A stretch of 64,000 bases of DNA from contig SADC01001367.1 of assembly GCA_004194705.1 (NCBI GenBank), positions 1 to 64,000 on the forward strand, in the 5' to 3' direction. The notes under the pieces were generated by a model. That model worked only from the letters and a program-made list of their open reading frames with translations, had not been told where the DNA came from and did no database searches. The DNA is from Ditylenchus dipsaci (Eukaryota; Nematoda; Chromadorea; Rhabditida; Anguinidae). Shown here in pieces: positions 11,072-26,895 of this stretch (position 1 is its first letter; every line of letters starts with the position of its first letter). A program made the position numbers and the translations under genes.

Positions 11072-11647
11072 GGCTTATTATTATAATTCCAATTCCAGCC
11101 TCCTCCTTAGCAGGCTAGAAAAAATCTGCGGATATGTTTAGAATAACAGCGGATTTACTAGGGTTGGGGAAAATACCGGTATTTTGTTTTCCCGGCATTA
11201 ATACCGTGAATAAGGTGACTGTATAATTTCAAAAATTTGGAAAATTACGTATTAAAAAATAAATTTTTGGTTCAGGTAACTTCATTCAAAAACAAAGCGG
11301 CGTGAGATTCGCAGTAAAAAGGCAGGCGGTTTTATACACATTTTATTGAGGTTTAAGCGTCAAAAATAAAGGTGTTGACGTAAAATCTTAAAAGTTTTAA
11401 ACATTCAGGGTTAATAAAAATCTGTAGTACAGTCGGCAGCCTTGCTATTGTTGAATAATGGAAGGAAGGTTGTACAGTGACGGATGAAAGAGGTTAGGTG
11501 GGAATTTGAATTTTTTCTGAACATGGAGGATCATGAGGGCTAAAACGCTACTGTGGACCGAAGGGAAGGAGAATCGCCCCGCAGGCTGCGAAACCTAGCC
11601 ATATATAATTTGGCTTGCTACCACCTAAATTGCAGCCAGTGAGTTAA
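11072..11647. other. no gene seen
   Basis: 11072-11150 completes the dispersed repeat also at 8250-8340. 11160-11215 is a solo hAT-like end (TAGGGTTGGGGAAAATACCG). The remainder is unique and AT-rich without convincing exons. Confidence 0.4.
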
Positions 11648-11959
11648 AGGGGCATGCTCGCCGCCGATGGAAATATTTTGAAAGGCGGGTACCAGGTCAA
11701 TTCAAACGAGAATTATTTTAAAATAAATTTGAGTTAAGTATCCTGCGGGGAAAAAGTAATCATAAAGACTTCTTTCCTTCATTAACGTCGGTGGCATAGT
11801 GGGTTAGCAGCGGCGGGCTGCGAAAGTTGGTCGTCGGTTCGATTCCCACTGGAGGTATAATTTTTCCTCGACTTTTCCAAATTTTCGACAACTAATTCTC
11901 GTTTGAATTTCGCTGGTACCCGCCTTTTAAAATATTCCCATCGGCGACGAGCATGCCCT
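11648..11959. mobile_element. TTAA MITE carrying a tRNA-like sequence
   Basis: Ends AGGGGCATGCTCGCCGCCGA and TCGGCGACGAGCATGCCCT between TTAA at 11644-11647 and 11960-11963. Arms continue through GCGGGTACCAG / CTGGTACCCGC and CAAACGAGAATTA / TAATTCTCGTTTG. The loop holds the tRNA-like sequence at 11786-11858. The right TTAA is shared with the next MITE. Confidence 0.8.
11786..11858 (+). tRNA. tRNA-like pseudogene with A and B boxes
   Basis: TGGCATAGTGG at 11792-11802 fits the Pol III A box and GGTTCGATTCC at 11836-11846 fits the B box; spacing suits a tRNA. The acceptor stem has two mismatches and the T stem one, so it is more likely a tRNA-derived relic or SINE head than a working tRNA. Confidence 0.5.
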
Positions 11960-11963
11960 TTAA

Positions 11964-12196
11964 AGGGGCATGCCCACGCTAATAAGAGGTGGTGCCCGGG
12001 AATTCAAAAAGTTTTTCGAATCATTGAGCTTTTGTACGGATTTTTCAACTCGGTTTCTAACAAAACTATACCTAAAATCAAATTCTAGGCCTTGTTTTGT
12101 TAGAAACCAAGCTGAAAAATCCTTACAGAAGTTCAATGATTAGGAAAAATATTTGAATTCCCGGGCACCACCTCTTATTACCGTGGGCATGCCCCT
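11964..12196. mobile_element. TTAA MITE, AGGGGCATGCCCACGC family
   Basis: AGGGGCATGCCCACGCTAAT at the left returns as ATTACCGTGGGCATGCCCCT at the right, between TTAA at 11960-11963 and 12197-12200. Almost the whole element is palindromic (AATAAGAGGTGGTGCCCGGG, TTTGTTAGAAACCAA). Relatives at 26433-26823. Confidence 0.8.
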
Positions 12197-12273
12197 TTAA
12201 GGTACAATCCACAGTAGCTTGACTGCTATAATTAGGTAAAAAAACCAATTTAAAGGTTACGGACAGAAATGCC

Positions 12274-12708
12274 TTAATTGAAAAATATAGTTAATAAAAT
12301 TATCCCACCATTTTTTCCGCTCCTACCAGCACTACCATTACCGGCTGAAGCTTTGTGGTGAACAGGCATATTTCCAATATTGGTAAAACCACCATCAACA
12401 CTAGTGCTTTTTATGCCACTAGCACCATCTGAGTCAGCAGAAGCACTACTAGCAGGATATAAAGAGTAATCTGAGAAGTTTAGCGGATGTGATCCTGTCG
12501 ACCACTGCGGAGAAGGAGAAGGTGTCCACAGCTCTATGGAGTCATACCTGCAGGTCTCCACTGCTCTAGCAGGTGGGTTTATGTTCGCTGGACTACTAGC
12601 AGGAGGGAATGCCCTAATTGGATCTGCTGCATTGCAACTAGGCGCAAAAGTGACACATTTGAGTCTGGGTTTGGGTCTGGGCTTGTCCATTGACACTTTT
12701 GGCCACTA
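12274..12708 (-). CDS. Ser/Pro-rich protein, coding exon
   Basis: A strong acceptor (CAGCATTTTCTAG) at about 12709 is followed within 16 nt by ATG. The product starts MSMDKPRPKPRLK, then a long Ser/Pro/Ala-rich stretch (PPASSPANINPPAR, WTPSPSPQ, YPASSASADSDG) and a Gly/Ser-rich end. The frame may run into an intron before the stop at 12274; several GTAATG/GTAGTG donors lie near 12340. A second short open frame (12771-12989) upstream could be a 5' exon or UTR. Low-complexity sequence, no known domain. Confidence 0.42.
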
Positions 12709-13034
12709 GAAAATGCTGTAGAGTTTGTGTAAATTTTTTCTCTGGAACACACCCAGCAGTTTTGTGGGAATCATTGTTGTGGTGTTGAAGAGTCATCGAT
12801 TGGGACAAGAAAAATTTTAGTTGCTGCTTGCTTGTGTGTGTGTTGCCTTGTTTGTTGGAAGAGCCTGAGGAGGAGCTGAGTCATGGTAAAATAGGATTTT
12901 GATGGCGGAATTTGGTGATAAGGATTGAAACAGAGAAAATTGGGAGGTTTAAACAAAAAACTCGGCACTTGTTTAATATCAAAAGTCATCGATGGTAGTG
13001 GGCAAGCATTACAAAGTGAAAAATACTGACTTAA

Positions 13035-13226
13035 AGGAGCATACTTGTTGATGCAAATGAGAATTTGACAAATTCAAATGCGCGCGGAACACTTCTCTTT
13101 CGTCTCGCACTCTACTCTTTTGAGTCGCTCGAAATAACTCCAAAGAGTAGAGTTCGAGACGAAATAGAAGTGTCCGCGCGCATTTGAATTAGTCAAATTC
13201 TCATTTGCATCAACAAGTATGGTCCT
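13035..13226. mobile_element. TTAA MITE, near-perfect palindrome
   Basis: AGGAGCATACTTGTTGATGC returns as GCATCAACAAGTATGGTCCT between TTAA at 13031-13034 and 13227-13230. Arms continue with CAAATGCGCGCGGAACACTT. A larger relative with a tRNA-like insert lies at 62023-62526. Confidence 0.8.
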
Positions 13227-14024
13227 TTAATTAGTGCATAACACTACGTTTGATATAAACCTTTTGATTAATTTTTAAGTGCTTTTCGAGTTGCTGAGCT
13301 TGAATCTCATAGTTTTATTACTATAGGCCGGACAAAAAAATTTCGTGTGAATTTACACTTTTAAACTGGGGCTGGATTCGGTCAGTTAACCGAAAAATTG
13401 GTTTTTCGGCAAATAAACCGAAACCGAAAACCGGTTTCAAAAAACCGGGAAAACCAAAAACCGAGTTTAGCAAAATACCGGTTCATTTACGACAAAAATT
13501 ACCCAAAAATCAAGTACAGGTCGATTAACCAACCGAAAAATTGTGAAAAACCCGGAACCGAAAACCGGCTTTGAAAAAACCGTTTTTTGACCGATCCAAA
13601 AAAACGGACTAATCCAACTAGGGTTGTCGATGCATCGAAATTTTCGATTAATCGAATCGAATCGATAATCGAAAATCGAAATTTTCGATTAATCGAATCG
13701 ATAATCGAAATTTTCAATGAATCGAATCGAAAAACCCGAAAATTTCGTGAAAAGGTATGAGTGGAATGGGTAAAATAGCTCCTAAAAATAGGTCACTTTC
13801 ACCTACTCCTAACCACCTGGAATTTGTGCGAAAAATCGGCGGTACTCGCTCAAATTAAAGAAGCACTTAGATGTGTAATATACCAGAACAGAGGGCGTAA
13901 TCAGGGCTATCTATTGCTCGCAAACTTGTATCTGAGTGATTTCAATTTACCAGAGCATTTTGGATTTTCTCATTACAAGCCAGTTTTCGAAAACCCTCTA
14001 TTTTAATAATGAAATGGTCCTAGA

Positions 14025-15647
14025 GGCTGTACCCGAAATTTAAGCGGCATTTTGCTAAGTGGTCGATTTGCTAAGCGGTCGTTTTGCCAAGAATTTTTTT
14101 TGCTAAGCGACAAATTGCTAAGAATTTTTTTGTTAAAGCGCCCATTTACTAAGAATTTTTTTGTTAAGGCGCCCATTTGCTAAGAATTTTTTTGCTAAGG
14201 CATTCTTTTCTTAAATCCCGATTTGTTAAGAACTTTTCTGCCTTTTTGTACTTTTCCTTTTTCTCAATATTCTGGTAGACTAGAGGTTTTTCCGACGGAC
14301 ATTTTTACGCCGATTTTTTTTGTTTCTTACTGATTTCAACGTGGGATCTAGGTATATTGATATCTTCAGATGGTGTCCAAACTACCACAAACCATCCTAA
14401 ACCACCCAAAGTACCACCCTAAATACCCAAACCAAACCCAAACCTAAAAAATTAAAATTTCTTAAAAATAAAAAATAAGCCATTTTTTCTAACTTAAAAT
14501 TCTGTGGGGAATTGGGTTTGTCAAGCCCAAAGTTGCGATTTTACACACTCCAACTTCAATACCTGGTGTAGGTATCACCTGACCAGGATGCCCACCTGGA
14601 TGTCTTAAAAATCAAAAAGTTCATTTGAATAAAAAAAATCTATTTTTCCAACCAAAAAAATTTGTGAATAATTGGACTTGATGAGACCAAAAGTGCGATT
14701 TCACCTACCCGATCCAAATCTAGGGTTGAGTACCACCTGGACAGGTTGTTATCCAGGCAACTCAAGAATAGGGGTATATTCACCCAAATGACCTGAAAGG
14801 TCAAACGTTAGTCTTTTTATATCTGAAATTACGGTAAAAAATAAAGTGTGCACCCAGGTGGATTCGAACCAGCATCCTCGGCGGTGGATATCCAAGTGGT
14901 CGTCCACTTGGATCAAAATTTTTTTTTTTACGTTTTCGGTTTCCAAATCATTTTTTCTGCACTAATTCGATTACCTTGAAAATGGTTTGACAGTGGTAAA
15001 ATCACGTTTTATCAAGAAATTTTTGAGTTATCGTGAATTCTTGATTTTGATAAATCAATCGTTAGCAATAACTCTAAATTTCTCGATAAAACGTGATTTT
15101 ACCACTGTCAAACCATCTTCAGCATGCTCGAATTAGTGCAGAAAAAATGATTTGGAAACCGAAAACGTAAAAAAAATTTTGATCCAAGTGGACGACCACT
15201 TGGATAGCCACTGCCGAGGATGCTGGTTCGCATCCACCTGGGTGCATATCTTTTTTTATCATAATTTTGAGTGTTTACTTGGCGAAGAGGTCCATATACT
15301 CATCACCAAGGTTACTGGTTCGAATCCCTCTGGGTGCAATCAGTCCAGAGTAGGAGACCCGATTAAATTAAACCATTTTTAGAACATTATTTTGGATTGA
15401 ATCGTTTGGGTTTTAAGGTCTGTACCCCGAAATTGAACCGAACTGAAGAAGTAGGTAGCTTAACAAACAAGATCTTTATCAAAACAACTACTTAGCAAAA
15501 AATTCTTAGCAAAACGACCATTTAGCAAATTGACGCTTAAATTTTGAATTCTTAGCAAATTCGCGCTTAAATTTTTTTTCTTAGCAAAACGACCGCTTAG
15601 CAAATCGACCACTTAGCAAATCGCTGCTTAAATTTCGGGGTACAGCC
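14025..15647. mobile_element. inner foldback element, TTTGCTAAGCGGTCG arrays
   Basis: Ends GGCTGTACCCGAAATTTAAG and CTTAAATTTCGGGGTACAGC(C), flanked by exact GTCCTAGA (14017-14024 and 15648-15655). Arrays of TTTGCTAAGCGGTCG lie at 14050-14225 and 15480-15630. The core (14745-15345) is a second inverted repeat holding tRNA 3'-half sequences. The 8-bp TSD suggests hAT-type mobilisation although the first bases are not TAGRG. Confidence 0.85.
14745..15345. repeat. inverted repeat with tRNA 3'-half motifs
   Basis: GGATTCGAACCAGCATCC at about 14862 on one arm and GGATGCTGGTTCGCATCC at about 15218 on the other, each next to CCAAGTGGACGACCACTTGG-type words, so short open frames (METENVKK...) appear on both arms as mirror images. 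A further copy at 15300-15338 has CTGGTTCGAATCCCTCTGGG. These look like the T arm and acceptor of a tRNA (B box GGTTCGAATCC); no A box accompanies them. Confidence 0.55.
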
Positions 15648-16071
15648 GTCCTAGACATGCCTAGACATATGTAAAACACTCGTGTCTTACATATCATTTC
15701 GGACTTTGGCTTCCAAAAAATTATTTAAGACTTTTTTGGCTTTCAAAAATTACTTTAGGCTTGTGTTTTCTGGAAATTATTTCAGACTTTTCTTTTCAGC
15801 AATTACTTCAGACTTTGGCTTTTCCATGTGTACACATTCTCCGTGTGATATAAAAGGCTACCTTAAGACCGCAGAAGATTCCATTAATAATGGAATCGAA
15901 TCGATAATCGAAATTTTCGATTAATCGAATCGAATCGATAATCGATAATCGAAATTTTCGATTAATCGAATCGAATCGATAATCGATAATCGAAATTTTT
16001 CGATTAATGAGTGCGATTAATCGATTTCGATTAATCGAATCGACAACCCTAAATCCAACCCTAATTTAAAC

Positions 16072-16233
16072 AGTTGAAATTTTACTGGTATATTCTGTGA
16101 GACTATTAAAACGAAAGTTTAATTAAACGTATAAATATCTACTTAACTTTTTATGGCTCAAATTCAATTGCTGCCCCAAAAAGCCAAATTTTTTTCGGGC
16201 AAGAAAAAATTAAAAAGGTTTAGCCTTTAGGGA
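16072..16233. other. no feature seen
   Basis: Short unique spacer between nested elements; no gene supported. Confidence 0.4.
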
Positions 16234-16241
16234 CAACACTT

Positions 16242-18118
16242 GAACGAGTGTCAACTGGCGGCCCCCGACTGGCGGCCATCCCAACTGGCGGCCACCAACT
16301 GGCGGCCATCCCAACTTGCGGCCCCCAACTGGCGGCTACTACCTATTGCCCCGACTATCTAAAGGTACACTAATTACCTGTATGGTATCTCAACGTTCGA
16401 AAACACATCTTCTGACCGAACTAGACTCTCGCATAGACTCTTGATCTGTGCACCTAGGTGGTTTGTACCCGGGCGGTGTAAAGGTTTCAAATTCAGGTAG
16501 TATTGCCCAGGTGGCGGTATCAAGACCCAGGTATCTAGATTGGAGATGGTAATATCTAGGACCTTATACCTAAAAAAGAAGTACGTAAGTATCCATGCCG
16601 GGGTAATCTTAAAAGTGGCTGTTTTTCACCAAACATGTTTTCCTTACCTTTTTGTAGTTTGGGGAACATCTTTGAGTCCGTCCTAACACACGCTGTCCTA
16701 CCCTGCACCGGTGTTAAAATATTTTCTTATTTCACACTAAGTTTTAATTCCACTTCAATTAAAAGAGCAGTTTCCCCTCTCCTTTAAAATTTTTTTGGCC
16801 ACAAAAATTGAAAATAGAAAATGACCGAATATAACCAAATATGATCGGTGATATGACCGGATTCGAAAATGACCGATCATATTCCAGCCCTAACTAAAAC
16901 TGAGAGAAGTTAGACCCTTACTTCAATAAAAAAACAGACAAAATTAATTAGTAAGAACTCCTCAAACTACCACGGACATCGACCAACACATGCACCTACA
17001 CCCGCCCATTGTAGGAAACCCAATAGCTTTTTATAAACCAGGAACAATTGTCCCTTTTATACAGGCCGGAAACTATCGGCGCCGGGAGCTATTTTTCATA
17101 TGGCAGGGCCAGCTCAGGACATTAACTTGTAGGAAAGTAATATTTCCAGGAAAAGGCCCTTCTAGGAAAACATGCATATAGGAAAAGGCCAGGCTAGGAC
17201 AATTCACACTTGGACAATGACATGTTGGGACAGTAGACCCTAGGACAATCGACTCTAGGACAGTGGCTTTTTTGGAAAAGCGCCTATCAGGAAAAGGGAC
17301 ACTAGGACAATGTACTCTAGGAAAATGACGTCTTTGGAAAAGAGCCTTTTAGGAAAAGGGACACTAGGACAATTTACTCTAGGACAATCGCTTTTTAGGA
17401 CAATCGCCTCTTTGGAAAATGGACACTAGGACAATGGACACTAGGAAAATTGCATTTTAGGACAATTTACAGAAGGACAATGGACAACAGGACAAGAGAC
17501 TATAGGACATACTATTTTCAGACCCATAAAGTGATGTTATAACGTTTTAGACAGTTAAAAATTGTCCAAAAAGGGGCTTTTCCAGAAAGACGATTGTCCT
17601 ATTGTCCATTGTCCTAGTGTCCCTTTTCCTGAAAGGCGGTTTTCCAAAGACATCATTGTCCTAGAGTAAATTGTCCTAGTGTCCATTTTCCTAAAAGACG
17701 CTTTTCCAAAAACGTCATTGTCCTAGAGTCCATTGTTCTAGTGTCTCTTTTCCTAAAAGGCGCTTTTCCAAAAAGGCCATTGTCCTAGAGTATATTGTCC
17801 TAGTGTCCCTTTTCCTAAAAGGCGCTTTTCCGAAAAGGCGGTTGTCCTAGAGTACATTGTCCAGTTGTCAATTGTCCTAGCCTGGACTTTTCCTATATGC
17901 GTGTTTTCCTAGAAGGGGCTTTTCCTGGCATTATTATTTTCCTACAAGTTAACGTCCTGAGCTGGCCCTGCCTTTCATATCCGCTTGTATTTGGGTATAA
18001 GTTGTGATGGCCGCCAGTTGGGGCCGCCAGTTGGGATGGCCGCCAGTCGGGGCCGCCAGTTGGAATGGCCGCAAGTTGGGGGCCGCCAGTTGGGATGGCC
18101 GCCAGTTGGGATTTTACC
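16242..18118. mobile_element. foldback element, AACTGGCGGCC ends and GGACAAT word arrays
   Basis: Arrays of AACTGGCGGCC at 16252-16345 return inverted at 18005-18110. CAACACTT occurs immediately outside at 16234-16241 and 18119-18126, a candidate 8-bp TSD. The inner part (17140-17930) is a 0.8 kb inverted array of short words such as TAGGACAATGG, GGAAAAGGGACAC and TTTGGAAAAG. Single strands would fold into a very long imperfect hairpin. No coding capacity seen. Confidence 0.65.
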
Positions 18119-18126
18119 CAACACTT

Positions 18127-22054
<3,928 letters not shown>

Positions 22055-22269
22055 CCAGATGGACGATAATACGTATTCCCACCTCTTCAACACAAACCTC
22101 GATTTTTCCATTTATCTTGTTTTCTTTGAAAATATTGTACAGGTTGTATTTATGCTATTTGCTGGTGGTGTCCTATTGAAATAAAAAGTATTTGCTTAAT
22201 TTTTTTTATTCCCGATCGCATCATATAAAAATGTTTGCGTATGCATTTGTTTTTCTACCAGGCTACGAC

Positions 22270-23600
22270 AAAAATTTTGACCAAAAATCAAAAAGTTATA
22301 TAACAAAGTGCTGCTGATATGTCCAGGTCCCTTAAAAAATTAGGGAGACCGGGGCGCTACGAAGTTACCTAAAAACCCATGATACCCATATCATGGTTTT
22401 TAGCCTACTTTTAAGTTGCCATTGTTTCATAAATTTTTCGAATTACCAACTTTTATGGGTTCATTTCTTGCATATTATACTTATGCTAATTAGTTCTTTA
22501 AAAAGCTCTTCACGGCTTTTCGAAATTTCCGGAACAGGACGTTATCTGAAAGTGGCGGGAATTCAAATAGTCGCTGCTTTTTCTCAGGAATTCTAAAGCT
22601 ACGTTCACAATGAGGAGTCTGTTTGCGGATGCTAAATCAGACTTTTCACACGGAAATGGCCATAACTCTTTTTTAAATTTTTCAAAAATTATTCTTTTGG
22701 TGCCATCTTGTAGCTAAGATTCAGGGCTACCAGATGAACTATCGATAAAGTAAATGCTGTTGAAAAAATTGAGTTAAAAAAGAAAGACTCAAGCATCCGC
22801 ACTCGAATTCGAGTTAGGATTCTTGGGCGGAGTCTTAAAATTTTATCTGAGTTTTAGAATCAATTTTTACTCAGTCAATAGCTCATTTGATAGCCCTAAA
22901 CCTCAAATAAATTATGTGAGAAGCTATATAAGGAACTGGAAAATAAAAAAAACTACACCAACTGAATATTCTGGGAAAACAGTAAAAAAGCGAGGATTCT
23001 GTTTCGCAGATTAGTAAGTACAGTTATAGCATCCGCAAACAGACTCCTCAATGTTAATGCGCCTTAATATTTTAAGAATGAAAGCTCTGATAAGATGGCG
23101 TTTTTTCTCTTTATGATAGCGCAAATGAAAGCCTGTCATCTAGGCTACAAGATAGTATAAAGAACGTGTGTAAATATACAGAAATATTAAAAAAACCATT
23201 ATCAAGAAGATTGAAAGGACACCTGGATTCCAAAATCGGCATCTTCATGCTGACGTTTTAGATGAAAACATAATAGTTTGTTAAAGTTACGCACGTTCTT
23301 TATACTATCACGTAACCTAAATGCTGTGCTTCTACTTGCGCTATCATTAAGAGCAAGAAATCAATCCATAAAAATTAAATACTCGGAAAGTATATAAGAC
23401 AAGGGCTACTAAAAGTAGGCTAAAAACCATGATACCCGTACCATGGTTTTTCGGCGACTTCGGAGGGCCATTTGTCCCTAATTTTTTAAGGGAGCTGGAC
23501 ATATCAGCAGCACTTTGTTATATAACTTCGGGGTGCTTTACAAGAATCTGCAAAAAAATCTGTCAATGAAGTCTTTGAAAAAAAAACTACTGAAGGTTCC
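22270..23600. mobile_element. inverted-repeat element, GTTATATAACAAAGTGCTGC arms
   Basis: Left arm 22290-22410 (GTTATATAACAAAGTGCTGC, GGGAGACCGGGGCG, ACCCATGATACCC) returns at 23425-23545. The same arms occur at 25893-26080 and 30160-30375. Inside is a nested foldback with ends GAGGAGTCTGTTTGCGGATG (about 22610) and its inverse (about 23030-23050). No protein recognised. Confidence 0.65.
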
Positions 23601-24901
23601 CTGGTTAGTTACCACTTAATATGTAGTTTACAGTATCAGCTATATTTTGAGTGAAAGATTTATTCAAGACAGTTAGAACACGATAAGTAAAGTTAAAGAG
23701 AGGGGGACCTTTATATACGCATCTCCCTAGTCGCAGGTTCGACTACCAATGGGTCTTTTTGTTTACAAGTTTAGTGTCAAGATCATTCTCTAGTCTTAGC
23801 TGTCCAACATGATCATCAGCGCAGGATTTCACACCTACTGGAGCCCTTTTTTTTGACTTGACTGGGTTGATTGATATTTTTGACTTTTTTCAACAAGTTA
23901 CTAGTTTCATAAACTGAAATTTAGCTAAGACTCAGATAACACACAAAGAAAAAACAGATATTGAGCTAAAACTAAAATTTGAAAAACATTCAGAAACAGG
24001 GGCACCCAGGAACTTTTCGGTCATATTTTGATACTGACGTTTTTTCAGTTCAAATTAACATGGCTATTCGTAACCCTATACTCAAAAAGTAGCTCTGCTT
24101 CTTGAGGTCGTTTTCGCATACTGTTGTATAACATCACGTTGTCCAAAACTGCGAAAAACGTCAGATCCCAGATATTACCAAAATTTTACCCATCAAAAAT
24201 ACTCATACCCTCCCTGGTCAAACCTCTAATAGCCACATAACTTTTTGTGTAACTAAGAAAGAGAGGGTCAGTCAAAATTTTGGCGGCATTTGATTTGGTC
24301 ATTTTCTTTCGTCTCGTCAAGTCTTTTTTGATAAAAAAAAGATTTACGAACCATGCTCGTTGATCTTTAGCTGGTGTTTCCATCTTTTTCTCACCTGCTG
24401 GCCTTTAGTTTTAATAATGGCTGAAATGGGTTATTCAGTCGAGCATAAGGTCTGCTCAGCATGCATACCGGGATCTTTGAAATAAATACGAATTCAAATT
24501 GAAGAAAATACGGAAGATATACTCGAAAATATTCTCAGAAAATACTCCAGATGATTAATGGTCCATGTATGCAAAACGAGATGACTGACTAGCTCATTTA
24601 CTCGATCTCATAATCCACTTCAGCTATAATTCAAACTTAATTTTAGCAGGTCAGGAAAACATACACACATGAATAAGAAATTAGTGACAGCGCTATACGT
24701 TTACCCATACAGTCCTGTTTCAAACAAAAAAGATCTCAACAAAGATCTCAAAAAACATTTTAAAACATATGGCCAAGACGAATCCCGCCGAAAAATTAGA
24801 AATCCTGCACAAAAAGATTGCAACATAGAATTCTTTATCAGGCAACACCACATAACGAGACGACAATGAGGTTTTACTTTCACTTTCCTTCCAACTCTTC
24901 T
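23601..24901. other. no gene; isolated tRNA 3'-half motif
   Basis: 23714-23757 contains GTCGCAGGTTCGACTACC, a T arm with a B box but no A box. The overlapping open frames at 24186-24383 and 24669-24905 on both strands appear to be chance or RPS15 3' UTR. No other structure recognised. Confidence 0.4.
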
Positions 24902-25454
<553 letters not shown>

Positions 25455-25495
25455 TGAATCTTTCTTTGTTTCAGCAACGATTGGGACGAAAAACT

Positions 25496-25497
25496 CT
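25496..25497 (-). promoter_or_regulatory. acceptor upstream of the RPS15 start
   Basis: AAATTTTGTTCAG ends here on the minus strand, 41 nt before the ATG. In nematodes such a lone acceptor often receives a spliced leader; a 5' UTR intron is equally possible from sequence alone. Confidence 0.5.
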
Positions 25498-26432
25498 GAA
25501 CAAAATTTAATTTTAGGACGATTTCCTAGATGACGGCTCAAAAAGTAGTAATTGTGCAGCTTCATACAATGGATGATTACATAATGAAGTTTGGTCATAC
25601 AACCACATAATAGAACAGTAATGCCAGAAACTGACGACCAGCTAACTAACGGCAAAATTTTCAACCGCGAATTTAAAATCGCTTTTGTAATACACATTTT
25701 TATTACAAGGCCGTGACTGAAAACACACCCCAAAATGCTATTTCCTGCAGTTAATCGTAAAACAATAGTATTTCTCGGAGTTTTACAATTGCAATTTTAT
25801 ACAATTTACTTCTTTTGAACCAACCAGTGTTTTCATTATTCACACTGACAGTGACACTGACATGTCAGTTCAGCAAAAAGACTATTTTTAAAGGTAGTCT
25901 TACAAGCGAACCTTTAGAAGTGTCTTTTTTCAAAGAGTTCGTTGAGAGATTTTTTTTGCAGATCCTTATAGAGCACCCCGAAGTTATATAACAAAGTGCT
26001 GCCGCTTGTTCTAGATCGCCTGAAAAACTGGGGAGACAGAGCACCCAAATTAGCCGAAAAACCATGATGCGGGTACAGTTAAAACTCGATTTAAGGAAAC
26101 TCGATACAACGAATATTCAAGGTCGTAAGTTGGTTCCCACCTAAGGTCTTTTATAGTATATTTTTTAAAAATTTGCCAGTTCTGTTTTGATAATCTTGTC
26201 TCAAATATCGCCAGGATTTTGATTTTGCTGATCATTTTTCGGAAATCCAAAATTTTTTTTGTCTAAAAAGCAGAAACTCGATTTAAAGGGCCATTTCCAT
26301 CTGTTTTGAATTGTCCCCCGCCAATCCAATTTTTTCCGCCTAACCATTGAACTTCTGTATGGATTTTTCAACTTTTTTTCTAACAAAACAAGGCCTAGAA
26401 TTTAATTATGTGTAGTATTGTTAGAAACCAAG

Positions 26433-26823
26433 TTAAAGGGGCATACCCACGCTAATAAGAGGTGGTGCCCGGGAATTCAAAAAATTTCCCCAATCATTGA
26501 AATTCTGTACGGATTTTTTATCTTGGTTTCTAATAAAACAAGGCCTAGAATTTAATTATGTGTAGTATTGTTAGAAACCAAGTTAAAGGGCATACCCACG
26601 CTAATAAGAGGTGGTGCCCGGGAATTCAAAATTTTTTTCCTAATCATTGAACTTCTGCACGGAGTTTTCGACTTGGTTTCTAACAAAACTTCGCCTAAAA
26701 TTAAATTTTAGGCCTTGTTTTATTAGAAACCAAGATAAAAAATCCGTACAGAAGTTCAATGATTGGGGAAATTTTTTGAATTCCCGGGCACCACCTCTTA
26801 TTAGCGTGGGTATGCCCCTTTAA
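26433..26823. mobile_element. tandem TTAA MITE units
   Basis: Two left halves (TTAAAGGGGCATACCCACGC at 26433 and TTAAAGGGCATACCCACGC at 26583) followed by one right end (GCGTGGGTATGCCCCTTTAA, to 26823). Same family as 11964-12196. The arrangement suggests one copy inserted at the TTAA of another, then a partial loss. Confidence 0.65.
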
Positions 26824-26895
26824 AAAGCCTGTACACAGGTTCAATGATAAATAAATTTTTTTGAATTGGCGCGGGAAAACCGTTGTCGTAGACGG

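Larger units (their letters stand above)
13619..16051. mobile_element. middle hAT, ATTAATCGAATCGA arrays
   Basis: Ends TAGGGTTGTCGATGCATCGA and TCGACAACCCTA flanked by exact AATCCAAC (13611-13618 and 16052-16059). Subterminal arrays of ATTTTCGATTAATCGAATCG occur at 13635-13740 and 15890-16040. The terminus is nearly that of the transposase-bearing hAT at 28018-30027 (TAGGGTTGTCGAG) but the word differs. It contains the insertion at 14025-15647. Confidence 0.9.
13367..16063. mobile_element. outer hAT of a three-deep nest, AACCGG word array
   Basis: Left end TGGGGCTGGATTCGGTC and right end GGACTAATCCAACCCTA (interrupted) are flanked by TTTTAAAC (13359-13366) and ATTTAAAC (16064-16071), 7 of 8 identical. 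The subterminal array is AACCGAAAACCGG. It is split at AATCCAAC by the next element. A solo fragment of the same family sits at 31795-31835. Confidence 0.6.

Noticed and set aside
14749..15382. Matching frames METENVKKxILIQVDDHLD on opposite strands
   Set aside because: The two arms of an inverted repeat produce the same frame; the tRNA-half motif lies within them.
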